NCBI GenBank assembly: GCA_025059875.1
Contig: JANXCT010000007.1
Location: 1 to 64,000 of the forward strand
Length of the DNA: 64,000 bases
Direction of reading: 5' to 3'
Origin: Candidatus Kapaibacterium sp.
GTDB lineage: Bacteria; Bacteroidota; Ignavibacteria; Kapaibacteriales; HRBIN21
Within the stretch, counting starts at the first letter, position 1, and every line of letters begins with the position of its first letter. The notes under the pieces are model-generated. The model had not been told where the DNA came from. It saw nothing but the letters and a program-made list of their open reading frames with translations, and ran no database searches. Position numbers and translations under genes: made by a program. Of the stretch, positions 52,971 through 62,253 are shown in pieces.

Positions 52971-53054
52971 GGAGGGTTGGCCCAATTGGTAGGGCAGCGG
53001 TCTTGAAAACCGCCGGGCGAGGAGCCCTTGAGGGTTCGAGTCCCTCACCCTCCG
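52971..53054 (+). tRNA. tRNA-Ser (anticodon TGA)
   Basis: Acceptor GGAGGGT/ACCCTCC with discriminator G. Anticodon stem GCGGT/ACCGC with loop CTTGAAA (TGA). A long variable arm with GGGCGAGGAGCCC pairing, and T arm GAGGG-TTCGAGT-CCCTC. CCA is not encoded. Length 84. Confidence 0.95.
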
Positions 53055-53500
53055 CAGGCGCAAGGGGGGGCGGGATAGATGCCTTGGTGCTGTTCCACGA
53101 CTGTGGGACAGGGGGTAGCAGCAATCGTAGGAGCTCTGGCTATTACATGAGGCGGCTGCTCAACGGATGAAGACGCAGGGGCCCGGCGGGGTTCCGGACT
53201 GCTGCTCACTTACGCTGGGTAGCTGGTGGCTATGTTTGGGCGTTGAACTGGGGACAATGAGGAATAGGGGTTCTAAACCGCCAGTGGAGGGATCCGCTCG
53301 GTGTTGTAGAGTTGGCGGAGATAGCAAGAAAGCGAGCGACTGTGGTGGTGACGTAGACGAATGGTGACCCAGCGAATGCTACCCTGGTAGCAACGGAGAA
53401 CGGGTGTTTTCAGCAGTCAGCTTTTGCGAATTTTCCTCACAGTGGCATGGGGATGTTGTTTCTGTGAGCTCGTAGCAGGCGGTTAAGGTTGGCGATAGCA
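53055..53500. other. Gene-free stretch of 446 bases, possible RNA
   Basis: No supported protein gene. A TAnnTTTG element (TATGTTTG) lies at 53231-53238 on the plus strand with no gene start behind it. The following 100 bases contain a long-range CCGCCA/TGGCGG complement. I compared it by eye with SRP, tmRNA, RNase P and 6S features and found no match. It could hold an unrecognised small RNA or simply be spacer. Confidence 0.25.
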
Positions 53501-53875
53501 TTAGCGAAGGACTTCACATTCCACCTCCACTACGCCTTCGCGGAGCATCTCCAGTGTTCTGGCGGCAGCTTCTGAGAGGTCTACGACCCGCTCTCGATGT
53601 TGTGGACCACGATCGTTAATCCGAACGATGACGGAGCGGCCGTTGCGCAAGTTGGTGACCCGTAGCCGAGTTCCAAACGGTAGGGTGCGATGGGCAGCAG
53701 TCAGCGCTTCTGGGTTGTAGATTTCACCGCTGGCAGTGGGGCGTCCGGCGAATTCACGACCGTAGAACGAAGCGAGTCCGCGGAAACGGCTCGGCTCGGT
53801 GCTGGAGGAGCGTACTGTAGAGGTGCAGCCGGAGAGCCACAGCAGGAGCCCTACGGAGAACAGGAGCCATAGCAT
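53501..53875 (-). CDS. rlpA: RlpA-like septal lytic transglycosylase lipoprotein
   Basis: Cleaves naked glycan strands in the periplasm. Lipobox LWLSGC (Cys17), then the double-psi beta-barrel: RGLASFYGREFAGRPTASGE, NPEALTAAHRTLPFGTRLRVTNL, GRSVIVRINDRGP with the catalytic-site Asp, and the ending VVDLSEAAARTLEML. 124 residues; there is no SPOR domain. It starts 2 bases after the tamB stop, last in a five-gene run. Confidence 0.92.
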   Translation of the reverse strand: MLWLLFSVGLLLWLSGCTSTVRSSSTEPSRFRGLASFYGREFAGRPTASGEIYNPEALTAAHRTLPFGTRLRVTNLRNGRSVIVRINDRGPQHRERVVDLSEAAARTLEMLREGVVEVECEVLR

Positions 53876-53876
53876 G

Positions 53877-56800
53877 TCATAGTCGTACGCTAATGCGGAC
53901 TTCCCAGAGGCGTTGGGTGGAGGGGAGAGTCACCGTCGTGGTACCGGTCGTCGTGGAGAGCTGGAGGAGGACCTGACGGAGGAATCCGGGCTCGCCGCGT
54001 AGGAGTTCGCTCAAGGGCATCTCCACGGTAAATTCTCCCTGGCCGAGGGGGTTCGTCAGATACCCACCCCAACGCAGCGTGATCGCTCCCAGTTGTCCTG
54101 TGATGCGGGCTCGCATCTGTTCGATGTCGAAGGTGCCTGTGGTGGGGTCTATCTGGACATCTTGTACCACCCCTATGCCACGGAAGAGCTCCGTGGCTGC
54201 TTTGGAGGCAATTGTGGACAGATTTGCCAGCGGGACTTCCCGTCCGATGCTTCCGTCAGCGGTGAAGCTGCCTTCCAGCTCCTCTTGGGTGCGGCCTACC
54301 AGGAGGAGCCAGAGGACGTCGTTGAAGAGCTTATTGTCGTCGCCCGTGCCGGCGGTACCAGCTATGGTGTAGCTCCAATTCCCAATCGAGAGGTTCCGTC
54401 GAGTACCACGGATGGTGAAACGAATCTCGTATGTCTGGCGCTGGTTGTTGAAGATGCGTACCCCATGGTAGCGGACTTCGACGTCCAGTTCTGGATTGTC
54501 AATCTCGCCTGTAGTGAAGGCGATGGTACCGCTGGCAGAGAAGTTCCGGTAGAATTTGTACACCGAGCCCGGTCGTAAGCGTAGGCGCCCCAAGAGCTGC
54601 GGGCGTCCGTCAGGACCGGTGACATAAGCCAAGGGAATCGCTGGATTTTCGGCTTCTAATTCCGCCAGGAGCTGCTGTGTGGAGGCTAAGTCCATCGTGA
54701 TTGAGAAAGGGCCGAGCACGTAGAGGCGTAGGTCGTACGAAAGGCGTTCGGCAAAGCCTGACTCTTGGGGCGGAGAGATAGGCTGCGGTTGTTCTTCCTC
54801 CTCGGCTGAGGGGGTCTCAGGGGGCGTGACCCAGTGGTAGTCAGCTAGCAACGGCAGGGAACTTACAGGCGTCGTAAGGGCCTCCTCCGGGAAGATGAGG
54901 CGAGCAGAGTGAAGAAAGAGCGTTCCCGTTATGCGTGGAGCCTCCCAGGTGCCGACGAGCTGTACTGGAGGTTGCCCGGTGGCCAGGATCAGGGGACCAT
55001 AGACGGGGACATTGGCGCGGGCAGATGCATAGCCGAGGACAAGCACTTGAGGGGATTGGAGCTGTAGGTCAAAGCTCCATGGCCGGAATTGTCGGAGTCC
55101 TATCGTCCCCGCGAGAGTGAGCATCCCGTTGCTGAGGTCTTCGGGGAGATTGCGCAGGACACACCGTTCTATCACGATGGACTGCCCACGGAGGTAGGCC
55201 GATAGCGAGGCCGTGTATGCAATCCCTGTCTGCGCTAGCGAGAAGGAGAGCGAATCGCCTTGGAGGCTGCCAGTGAAAGAGAGGTCGTTCGGTAGGGTGC
55301 CTCGGACCTGGAGTTCTAGGTTGAGGCTTCCCCGGAGATTGCGCAGCTCTGGAACAGCGGGACCCAAGAGGGCGGCGTTCAGATTGTGCGCTGTTGCTGT
55401 AGCGTGGACGGGGACTCGGGGGAAAAGCTCCTGTCGGGAGGGGAACGAAGAGATGACCAAGGAAAGACGCCGTTGACCAGCCTCAAGGTTAGCTTGTGCC
55501 CGGACGATCCCGTCTTGTAGCGTAGCAGTGGCATAGAGGTCTCCAAGGGAAGATGCCTCGTATTGGAGCCGTTGGAGCCAAGCTCGAAGCTCTATGTGTG
55601 GTGCTCTCAAGCGGCCTCTCGCAGTAAGCTGGACGGAGTCAATCTGCCCACGTATTCCTTGCATTTCGGGGCGGATGTAGCCGAGGGGTAGGAGCTTGAA
55701 GAGCTCGGAGAGGGAGGAGTTCGTTAGCTCTGCGGCCAAGAACTGTACTGAGTCCCACGCAATTACGCCGTAGAAGCGGAGCTGTTCTCTGGGCGGCCGT
55801 TCCAGGAGCAGAGTGTCTACGGTAATGCCATCACTTCCCAACCACAACGAGAAGGGGCGGACGAGGTTCCACGTGAAGCCTGTCTTTGCTGCTGTGAGGG
55901 AGAGGGCAGTTGTTGTCACAGAGTAGCCCGTCCCCTGCCACCGGAGTTGGGCATTCCAGGTACCGCGGAGTAGGTTGGGAAGGGAAAGGGAGAGCGCGAA
56001 TTGACCTTGTGGCTTCTGGAGCTCCCACAAGAGGGAGAGACTGTCAACGAGCAGCTCTCCTGTGCTGAGCCCTTGGAGTGAAACGAGCCCCTGCATTTGG
56101 AGGAGCTCTGGGAAGCCCTGCACGATACGGAAGGTAGTGCCTATTCCTGTTGCAGAGAGCCAAGCAACGTGGAGGCGCTGAGTATCGGAGCCGATCCCGA
56201 GGTAACGTCCCAGGAGTCGTTCGGCATGGAAAGAGGCGGAGTCAGCACCAACCCAGAGGTGCCCGGCTAGGCTCAGAGTCCCTTGCAGCGGAGGAAGGTC
56301 TGCCGATTGGCTTAACCAGGAGAGGTCGCGGAGCTCGAGCCGGAAGCGCACGTCTGCGCTGTCAGAGAGACGTTGAAGGGGTGGTTGCGACCATGCCGTC
56401 ATACCGGGCATGAAGCGATACTGTTCGGCAAGCCAATGGAGGGCCGAAGTACCGAGGGCAGCAGCAAGCTCCGGGAGGGTGCTCATGCGCCATGTGCCTG
56501 ATAGCTGTGCTGAAAAGGGGTCTCCAGTGACTTGCAGGAAGCGGGCTGATGTTGAAGGCCGGCTGAGCTGGAGTGAGACTTCGAAAGGGAGGAGGCTCCA
56601 CTCCGGGTACTCCAGCTCGCGGACGTTTGCCCGCAGGAAGCCCTCGACGCTGTCGGGGTGGAGTCCCTGGCCGGATAACTGTGCTACTACGGAGAGGGCC
56701 GATGGCAGTGTCGTGTCTTGCAGCAGGGTTGCGAGCGGGAAACGGGAGAGGGCAAGCTGGAGACGGTAGGAAGGTGCTGTTGGCGGAGTCAACTGTATCC

Positions 56801-58328
56801 AGCCACTGAGCTGAGCTTTGGCCGTATCCGCCCCTACTAGGACGCATTCAGCGGTGTCGAGCTGGAGGAAGCCGTCGGAGAGGTATGCTGAGAGCTGGGC
56901 TCGGTAGAGTCGCAGCGTCTGCAGAGAACCGCTACGAAGAGTAGCATGAATCCTCACGTCGGCTGTTGTCATATTGGTCCCTTTGCCCTGTAGCCCTATC
57001 TGCCCTCCGATCGTGAGCGAGCTCAGAGGAGCAGGGAGCAGACGCCCTATAGATAGGCTGCCAGTGTTCATCTGCAGGGAGTAGTCGGGTGTTGGGGTAG
57101 CCCAGCGGCGGGCAGAGAAGTTGAGCTCCGCTGTTCCTATGGATGTCTGAAACTGCCCGGCAAGCCACAGAGAATCGGCGGTAGCGGTGAAGCGGACACG
57201 CCGTGAGTGGATGAAGTCCAGTTGGCGAGCCTCGGGTGGCAGTTCGGGCAGGAACCGGGCTATCATTGGGATGAAGACGGTAGCTGATGAGATGCTCCCG
57301 CGGATCTGACGACGCGCTGAATCCAATGGGTTCGTTGCGTTGAAGTGGGCGTCCACGTGGAATCCTCTAGATCGGAGTGCGAGGCGGTCACAGTGGAGCT
57401 CGTTCAGCGTACCACTGCAGTTCACTATGGCGGCGACAGTGTCGGTGAAGTCCATCGGGAGACCAGGAAGAAACTTTGCCAGCTGCGCTGGAATCAGAGA
57501 GTCTACAATAAGCGCGGCTTGGAAGCGCTCCACTGGTGGAGGTGACCCTGGTCCTACGGCTGAGAGGGATTGGCTGAGGTCAACCCGGGCTGTGAGGTAG
57601 AGGCGCAGCCCAGGCATCCGGAGTCGGAATTCGTCAGCGCGGAGCTGGGTTGGGGAAATGGCCCAGTGTCCGTGGAGGTCGGCTATGGTGATGCCAGAGA
57701 GGCGTTCGCGCAGACGGAGGCTGCGGATGCTCAAGGAGCCCCGCTGCTGCCGTGGGAAGAGCGCAGCGCTACCTAGGAGTTCGTAAATGTCGAATTGCCA
57801 GCGCCCTTGGGCATAGAGACCCTCCCCTGGTGGCTGGAGTGAGTCAACAACGGTGACGCGCAGGTTCCGCAATCCGATTCCTCGTAGCCAGATGCTCACA
57901 TCTGGGGGCTCGGAAGTCTTTTCGCGGGACCGTGCCAGACGCTCTACGTTCCACAGACTATCACGCCCGCGGACAAGGACCAGAGTAGCACTGTCAGCTG
58001 TGAAAGTGGGGATGACGAGCCGACGCTGCGTTAGGGCGGGAGCCTCCAGAGCCACGCGTACTGTTGGAGCAAAGAAGACGGTGTCGCCAGCAGCGTCGCG
58101 CAGCAGGAGCCCTGAGAAGTCTACGACCCAAAACCCTCGGAACCGGAGATCGCGCAGCGAGAGCTCTCCATTCAGCTCTCGGTTGGCGTAGGCAAGTAAC
58201 TGCTGGAGAAGCCAGTAGCGAATCTCAGGAAGCTGGAGGAGCGCAAAGGCTCCGAGCCCTAGCGCTACAGCTGTTCCCAAAAGTCCCCCGAAGGAGCGGA
58301 GCAGCCGATGGCGCCAAGGGCACGGCAT
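53877..58328 (-). CDS. tamB: Translocation and assembly module protein TamB (AsmA/DUF490)
   Basis: 1483 residues. An N-terminal membrane anchor (about 10-35) is followed by a very long beta-groove of repeated short strands, the bridge-like fold of VPS13/AsmA-type lipid transporters. The C-terminal TamB domain (about 1180-1483) includes LLGRLRLRPGSVYKFYRNF, ASGTIAFTTGEIDNPELDVE, DNKLFNDVLWLLLVGRTQEE and LRWGGYLTNPLGQGEFTVEMPL. It probably carries phospholipids to the outer membrane or aids barrel assembly. No TamA-like barrel gene is adjacent. Confidence 0.9.
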   Translation of the reverse strand: MPCPWRHRLLRSFGGLLGTAVALGLGAFALLQLPEIRYWLLQQLLAYANRELNGELSLRDLRFRGFWVVDFSGLLLRDAAGDTVFFAPTVRVALEAPALTQRRLVIPTFTADSATLVLVRGRDSLWNVERLARSREKTSEPPDVSIWLRGIGLRNLRVTVVDSLQPPGEGLYAQGRWQFDIYELLGSAALFPRQQRGSLSIRSLRLRERLSGITIADLHGHWAISPTQLRADEFRLRMPGLRLYLTARVDLSQSLSAVGPGSPPPVERFQAALIVDSLIPAQLAKFLPGLPMDFTDTVAAIVNCSGTLNELHCDRLALRSRGFHVDAHFNATNPLDSARRQIRGSISSATVFIPMIARFLPELPPEARQLDFIHSRRVRFTATADSLWLAGQFQTSIGTAELNFSARRWATPTPDYSLQMNTGSLSIGRLLPAPLSSLTIGGQIGLQGKGTNMTTADVRIHATLRSGSLQTLRLYRAQLSAYLSDGFLQLDTAECVLVGADTAKAQLSGWIQLTPPTAPSYRLQLALSRFPLATLLQDTTLPSALSVVAQLSGQGLHPDSVEGFLRANVRELEYPEWSLLPFEVSLQLSRPSTSARFLQVTGDPFSAQLSGTWRMSTLPELAAALGTSALHWLAEQYRFMPGMTAWSQPPLQRLSDSADVRFRLELRDLSWLSQSADLPPLQGTLSLAGHLWVGADSASFHAERLLGRYLGIGSDTQRLHVAWLSATGIGTTFRIVQGFPELLQMQGLVSLQGLSTGELLVDSLSLLWELQKPQGQFALSLSLPNLLRGTWNAQLRWQGTGYSVTTTALSLTAAKTGFTWNLVRPFSLWLGSDGITVDTLLLERPPREQLRFYGVIAWDSVQFLAAELTNSSLSELFKLLPLGYIRPEMQGIRGQIDSVQLTARGRLRAPHIELRAWLQRLQYEASSLGDLYATATLQDGIVRAQANLEAGQRRLSLVISSFPSRQELFPRVPVHATATAHNLNAALLGPAVPELRNLRGSLNLELQVRGTLPNDLSFTGSLQGDSLSFSLAQTGIAYTASLSAYLRGQSIVIERCVLRNLPEDLSNGMLTLAGTIGLRQFRPWSFDLQLQSPQVLVLGYASARANVPVYGPLILATGQPPVQLVGTWEAPRITGTLFLHSARLIFPEEALTTPVSSLPLLADYHWVTPPETPSAEEEEQPQPISPPQESGFAERLSYDLRLYVLGPFSITMDLASTQQLLAELEAENPAIPLAYVTGPDGRPQLLGRLRLRPGSVYKFYRNFSASGTIAFTTGEIDNPELDVEVRYHGVRIFNNQRQTYEIRFTIRGTRRNLSIGNWSYTIAGTAGTGDDNKLFNDVLWLLLVGRTQEELEGSFTADGSIGREVPLANLSTIASKAATELFRGIGVVQDVQIDPTTGTFDIEQMRARITGQLGAITLRWGGYLTNPLGQGEFTVEMPLSELLRGEPGFLRQVLLQLSTTTGTTTVTLPSTQRLWEVRISVRL

Positions 58329-58349
58329 CCATTGCGTGCGAGGCTACTG

Positions 58350-59384
58350 CTACCACTGGAATTCCGATGACCGTTCCAAGAAACGGCAGAGGAGCTGGAT
58401 AGCGGCATTGACGTCGTCTTTGTGGACACACTCCACTACGGAGTGCGTGTAGCGGTTGGGGATGGAGATAGTGCACACGGGGATGCCAGAACGACTCAAC
58501 TGCATCGCACTAGCGTCCGTTCCTCCACGCGGCAGCACCTCCATCTGGTAGGGGATTCCTTCCTCTTCAGCGATCTGGCGCAAGAACCGCACCAGTCCGG
58601 GATGCGAGATGGAGTAAGAGTCCAGGATCTTGATGGCGACTCCCTTCCCTAGCTGGGTGCACTGTTGGTGCTCGTTCACGCCGGGGGTATCGGCGGCGAT
58701 GGTGACGTCGATCGCGATCCCGATGTCGGGGTCCAAACCGAAGGCGGCAACTCGTGCGCCGCGTACTCCAACTTCTTCTTGGACAGTGGCGACAGCGTAG
58801 ACATCATCTGCGCTCTGGCTAAAGCTCTTGAAGGCCTGGAGCATCACGTAGACGCCGACACGGTCATCCAGAGTCTTGCCGGTGTAGAGGTTGCCCATTT
58901 CAATGAGCTCTCGCTCCAGCGTAATGGGGTCGCCGATGCTGACGAGCTCTTTCACCTCTTCAGCCGGCAGCCCGACGTCGATGAAGAGCTCCTCGATGGG
59001 AATGACCTTCGAGCGCTCCTCGGGGGTTGTGAGGTGGGTGGCCTTGATGCCGATGACTCCGTCCAGGACGCGTTTGCCGTAGACCTTGACGCGCTGGGCA
59101 ATGAGCGTCCGCGGGTCGAAGCCGCCGAGGGGATGGAAGTAGAGAAAGCCGTCCTTGTGGATGGAGCGTACCACGAAGGCGATCTCATCCATGTGGGCAG
59201 CAAGCATGATTTTGCGCGGACGTTGGCCGGTTCCCCGGCGCAGGGCAATGACGTTTCCCAAGGTATCCGTCCGGATGTCCTCGGCATACCCTTGGAGTTC
59301 GCTGATGACTAGTTCCCGAAATGCCTCTTCCCGGCCTGGGACACCAGGCGTTGCACAGAGGCGCCGGAGGAGTTCAAAGGACAT
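58350..59384 (-). CDS. M42 family metallopeptidase (glutamyl aminopeptidase-like)
   Basis: Cytoplasmic tetrahedral aminopeptidase, di-metal. Ligands are seen in order: His64 in MLAAHMDE, bridging Asp in GKTLDDRVG, catalytic Glu-Glu in VQEEVGVRGA, Asp in IAIDVTIA, and His in PNRYTHSVVE. 344 residues, normal. It lies 27 bases after the isocitrate dehydrogenase gene and 21 bases before tamB. Confidence 0.94.
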   Translation of the reverse strand: MSFELLRRLCATPGVPGREEAFRELVISELQGYAEDIRTDTLGNVIALRRGTGQRPRKIMLAAHMDEIAFVVRSIHKDGFLYFHPLGGFDPRTLIAQRVKVYGKRVLDGVIGIKATHLTTPEERSKVIPIEELFIDVGLPAEEVKELVSIGDPITLERELIEMGNLYTGKTLDDRVGVYVMLQAFKSFSQSADDVYAVATVQEEVGVRGARVAAFGLDPDIGIAIDVTIAADTPGVNEHQQCTQLGKGVAIKILDSYSISHPGLVRFLRQIAEEEGIPYQMEVLPRGGTDASAMQLSRSGIPVCTISIPNRYTHSVVECVHKDDVNAAIQLLCRFLERSSEFQW

Positions 59385-59411
59385 AGCTGCTTGCAGTGGT
59401 TGTGGGACGTG

Positions 59412-60830
59412 TCACTCTTCACCCTGTGCTTTGCTGTAGAGCGCAGTACCGTTGACGTGGTGGAGCTTCTCTACGTGCATCCACACAACGCCGCGATTTG
59501 TGAGCTCTGCCAGAGCCTGCACGATATCAGCGTGCTGGAGCGGCTCGTCAGCTAGGTAGCGGCAGCGATACCAGTCCACGAGCAGGATGGGCGGCGGGGG
59601 ACCTGGGAAGACCTTCGTACCGCGGTTGGAGATCATCCGCAGCCGTAGCTTCCCAAGACACTCTGGTAGCGAAGGGATTCCTTCGGGAGAGCGCACGAAG
59701 ACATCCATGCCGTAGAGCTGCCATGCCGTTGCGGATGAGGTACTGACAGGCTGTGGGGTGGCTTCTGGAGCCGGTGGCAAGTATGGTTCTTCAGTGAAAT
59801 CCAGCGGGCGTAGGTTGCTGATGATGGCGCGAGCAAACTCTCGCGTTGAAGCGTTCCCTCCAAGGTCGCGTGTTCGGATGCCGCTAGCCAGCGTTAAGCG
59901 TAGCGCCTCTTCGATTCGCTGGGCATGTCGGTGCAGATGGAGGAAGTGGAGCATCTGGAGGGCTGAGAGCAGCAGCGCCGTCGGATTTGCGATCCCTTTG
60001 CCAGCAATGTCGGGGGCAGAGCCGTGTACGGCTTCAAAGACCGCCCGTCCATGACCAATGTTCCCGCCTGGGGCAACTCCTAAGCCCCCGACCAGGCCCG
60101 CACAGAGGTCACTGACGATATCTCCGAAGAGGTTCGGTAGCACCAGGACGTCGAACGTTTCTGGGCGAACGACCAACTGCATGCAGAGGTTATCGATGAG
60201 GATGTCGTCGGCTTGGAGCTCTGGATAGTCGGCAGCGATGGCGTAGAAGCGCTCCCGGAAGAGGCCATCGCTCATCTTGTGGATGTTTGCCTTGTGGACG
60301 CACGTAATGCGGCGTCGTCCCTGGCTGCGTGCCAGCTCGAAGGCGAAGCGGAGGAAGGCGTCTGAACCGGGTCGGGTGATAATGCGAAGCTGCTGGACGA
60401 CATCGGGCGTCTGCCAGTGCTCAATACCGCCGTAAGTGTCCTCGATGTTCTCGCGTAGCACAATGAGGTCTACGTTCTCAAAGCGTGTCCGCACCCCAGG
60501 CAGCGACCGTGCCGGACGCACATTGGCGAGGAGGTCCAGCGCCTTGCGGATGGTGACATTGATGCTCTTGTGCCCCATGCCTACAGGGGTCGTTGTCGGC
60601 CCTTTGAGAGCAACTCGATTGCGGACGATGGATTCCAGCGTCTCTGGCGGCAGGGGTGTTCCGTAACGCTGGGCACACTCCAAGCCGGCTGGCTGTTCAT
60701 CCCAAGTTATCGGAACCCCAGCAGCATCCAGAATTTCTTGCACGGCTGCAGTGATTTCTGGTCCGATGCCGTCACCACGGATAAGGGTGACGGGCTGAAG
60801 ACGAGGGGTAGCTGTCGGCATAGAGTCCAT
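59412..60830 (-). CDS. icd: Isocitrate dehydrogenase (Thermus/Rickettsia-like, with C-terminal domain)
   Basis: Oxidative decarboxylation of isocitrate to 2-oxoglutarate. The beta-decarboxylating dehydrogenase core includes TLIRGDGIGPEIT, KGPTTTPVG, SINVTIRKALDL, RENIEDTYGGIEHW, VHKANIHKMSDGLF, NLFGDIVSDLCAGLVGGLG and EAVHGSAPDIAGKGIANPTA. After a Pro/Thr-rich linker (about 345-365) a C-terminal domain of about 110 residues follows, as in the long Thermus-type enzymes. Cofactor (NAD or NADP) cannot be fixed by eye. Citrate synthase is at 3854-5152. Confidence 0.9.
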   Translation of the reverse strand: MDSMPTATPRLQPVTLIRGDGIGPEITAAVQEILDAAGVPITWDEQPAGLECAQRYGTPLPPETLESIVRNRVALKGPTTTPVGMGHKSINVTIRKALDLLANVRPARSLPGVRTRFENVDLIVLRENIEDTYGGIEHWQTPDVVQQLRIITRPGSDAFLRFAFELARSQGRRRITCVHKANIHKMSDGLFRERFYAIAADYPELQADDILIDNLCMQLVVRPETFDVLVLPNLFGDIVSDLCAGLVGGLGVAPGGNIGHGRAVFEAVHGSAPDIAGKGIANPTALLLSALQMLHFLHLHRHAQRIEEALRLTLASGIRTRDLGGNASTREFARAIISNLRPLDFTEEPYLPPAPEATPQPVSTSSATAWQLYGMDVFVRSPEGIPSLPECLGKLRLRMISNRGTKVFPGPPPPILLVDWYRCRYLADEPLQHADIVQALAELTNRGVVWMHVEKLHHVNGTALYSKAQGEE

Positions 60831-60854
60831 AGCTCGGGTTCAGCACCGTGAGAA

Positions 60855-61697
60855 CTACTGCAAACGTAAGGGTGTCATTGCTGCTTGCACGATCTCGTAG
60901 GTCGTTCCGTAGCGGTGGACGATAGCAATGATGGAACAGCGTTGCGGGTTCCAGTCAGCTTGCTCGGGGAAGCGATACGTGTACTGGCGTTGAAGCACCG
61001 TCCCAGTGGGAGCTCCTGCGGGATGGAGCTGCTCACCCCACGCTCCTCGGACACCGTCGCGGAGGACGAAGCGATGGACGTAGTTCGGGACATCCGGAGG
61101 GGTGCGGCGGTAGTCCAACTGGTACTGCACGACGCTGTCCTCCACGACGTAGAGGGCGAGGTAGTGGTCGGGAGTCCCTGACTCTACGTAGCGGATAGCA
61201 ACGCTGACCTGCACAGTACGGCTCATCGTGTCCATAACGGCTTGGAGACTGAGACGCAAGGGGGCAGAGCGCCGCAATGCAGCTGCTACGGCTGAGGCCC
61301 AAGCGTCCTTGCCCAGGATGTGGTTGTTCGGATATCCAAGCCGGTTGACCATTCCGTTGGGATTCCCTGCCCGGCTGATACCAAAGAAGCGGTCCAGTTC
61401 TTCGGCGACGGGGTTGCGGAAGTCGTAGGTGTAAGGCGGCGCCGTTGGACGTGCGAAGAAGCCAGCATGGACGCTCATTACGATGAGGCGTCCACCGTAA
61501 AGCCGCTGGAGTTCTTCGGCCCGCTCGTGAGCTTCTGGGCAATTCCCGCAGCGGAAGCCAGTATAGTCCTCAAGCAGGACGGTAACCTGTGCTGTGTCAG
61601 GTCCTTGTGTCGGGGTTTCCCGGTAAGGAGGCTGCACAATGTCACAGCTTGCCACGAACCATAGGAGCCACGCTACTACCGCAAGCAACGGAGCCAT
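60855..61697 (-). CDS. Omp28-like thiol lipoprotein (thioredoxin fold)
   Basis: 280 residues. Signal peptide with lipobox FVASC (Cys18), then a thioredoxin-like domain with Cys50-Gly-Asn-Cys53 in LLEDYTGFRCGNCPEAHERA. This is the motif of the Omp28/outer-membrane lipoprotein group in Bacteroidota. The C-terminal part (about 150-280) is beta-rich. Probably a periplasmic or outer-membrane redox lipoprotein. First gene of the run with icd, M42, tamB and rlpA. Confidence 0.82.
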   Translation of the reverse strand: MAPLLAVVAWLLWFVASCDIVQPPYRETPTQGPDTAQVTVLLEDYTGFRCGNCPEAHERAEELQRLYGGRLIVMSVHAGFFARPTAPPYTYDFRNPVAEELDRFFGISRAGNPNGMVNRLGYPNNHILGKDAWASAVAAALRRSAPLRLSLQAVMDTMSRTVQVSVAIRYVESGTPDHYLALYVVEDSVVQYQLDYRRTPPDVPNYVHRFVLRDGVRGAWGEQLHPAGAPTGTVLQRQYTYRFPEQADWNPQRCSIIAIVHRYGTTYEIVQAAMTPLRLQ

Positions 61698-62253
61698 TGC
61701 TGCTGAGGTCTGTGCAGGGACAGCCGTTCAGGATGGAATAGACGAGGGGCTGGAGGGCAAAGTTAGCAGAGTTATGGCTCGTTCGCGTTGCTCTTCTATG
61801 AGTCCATTGGCTCGGTGAAAAGCAAAGAGTTGTGCAGTGCAGAGGTAGCATTTGCGGTGTTTCGGCGGCATTGGCGCTAGTGCGGATATGTGCTCCTGCT
61901 GCGGGAGAGCACAATATTCAACTGGCGCTGTCGTTCCTGTGCCGAAGATGTGTGACAGAGCTAAGAACTGCCTTTCGGTACCACAAATCGACACAGTTGG
62001 ACATCGATCCCGTTGAGGGCGCGGTCTCACGGGTAATTCAGGGCACGGAAGTTCGGCAGCAAAGAATCGATAAGGGTACAAGGCTATTTGCCACGTACTG
62101 TGGCCTTTGAGGCAGTCGGGAAGGCTGTTGGCATGGCAGTTGTCTACTCCGCGTTGGTGGAGTGGAGTCTCAAGCTTGCTAGGGAAGGCCTCTGGTGCCA
62201 AGTTTAGCGGCACAGTCGTGTGTGGTACAGTCACACTAGCGATAGGGTCTGTC
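61698..62253. other. Gene-poor stretch of 556 bases
   Basis: No gene that I can support. A plus-strand frame of 92 codons (61832-62110) and a minus-strand frame of 175 codons (61728-62255) are open, but both have Cys/His/Pro-heavy, non-domain-like sequence and no ribosome site. It holds the promoter element of the Omp28-like gene (61758-61765) and the upstream region of the OmpA-family gene. Confidence 0.35.
61758..61765 (-). promoter_or_regulatory. TAnnTTTG promoter element (Omp28-icd-M42-tamB-rlpA run)
   Basis: TAACTTTG on the minus strand, 60 bases upstream of the Omp28-like gene. Confidence 0.45.

Noticed and set aside
53055-53500. SRP RNA, tmRNA, RNase P RNA or 6S RNA
   Set aside because: None of the core conserved sequences of these RNAs could be found.
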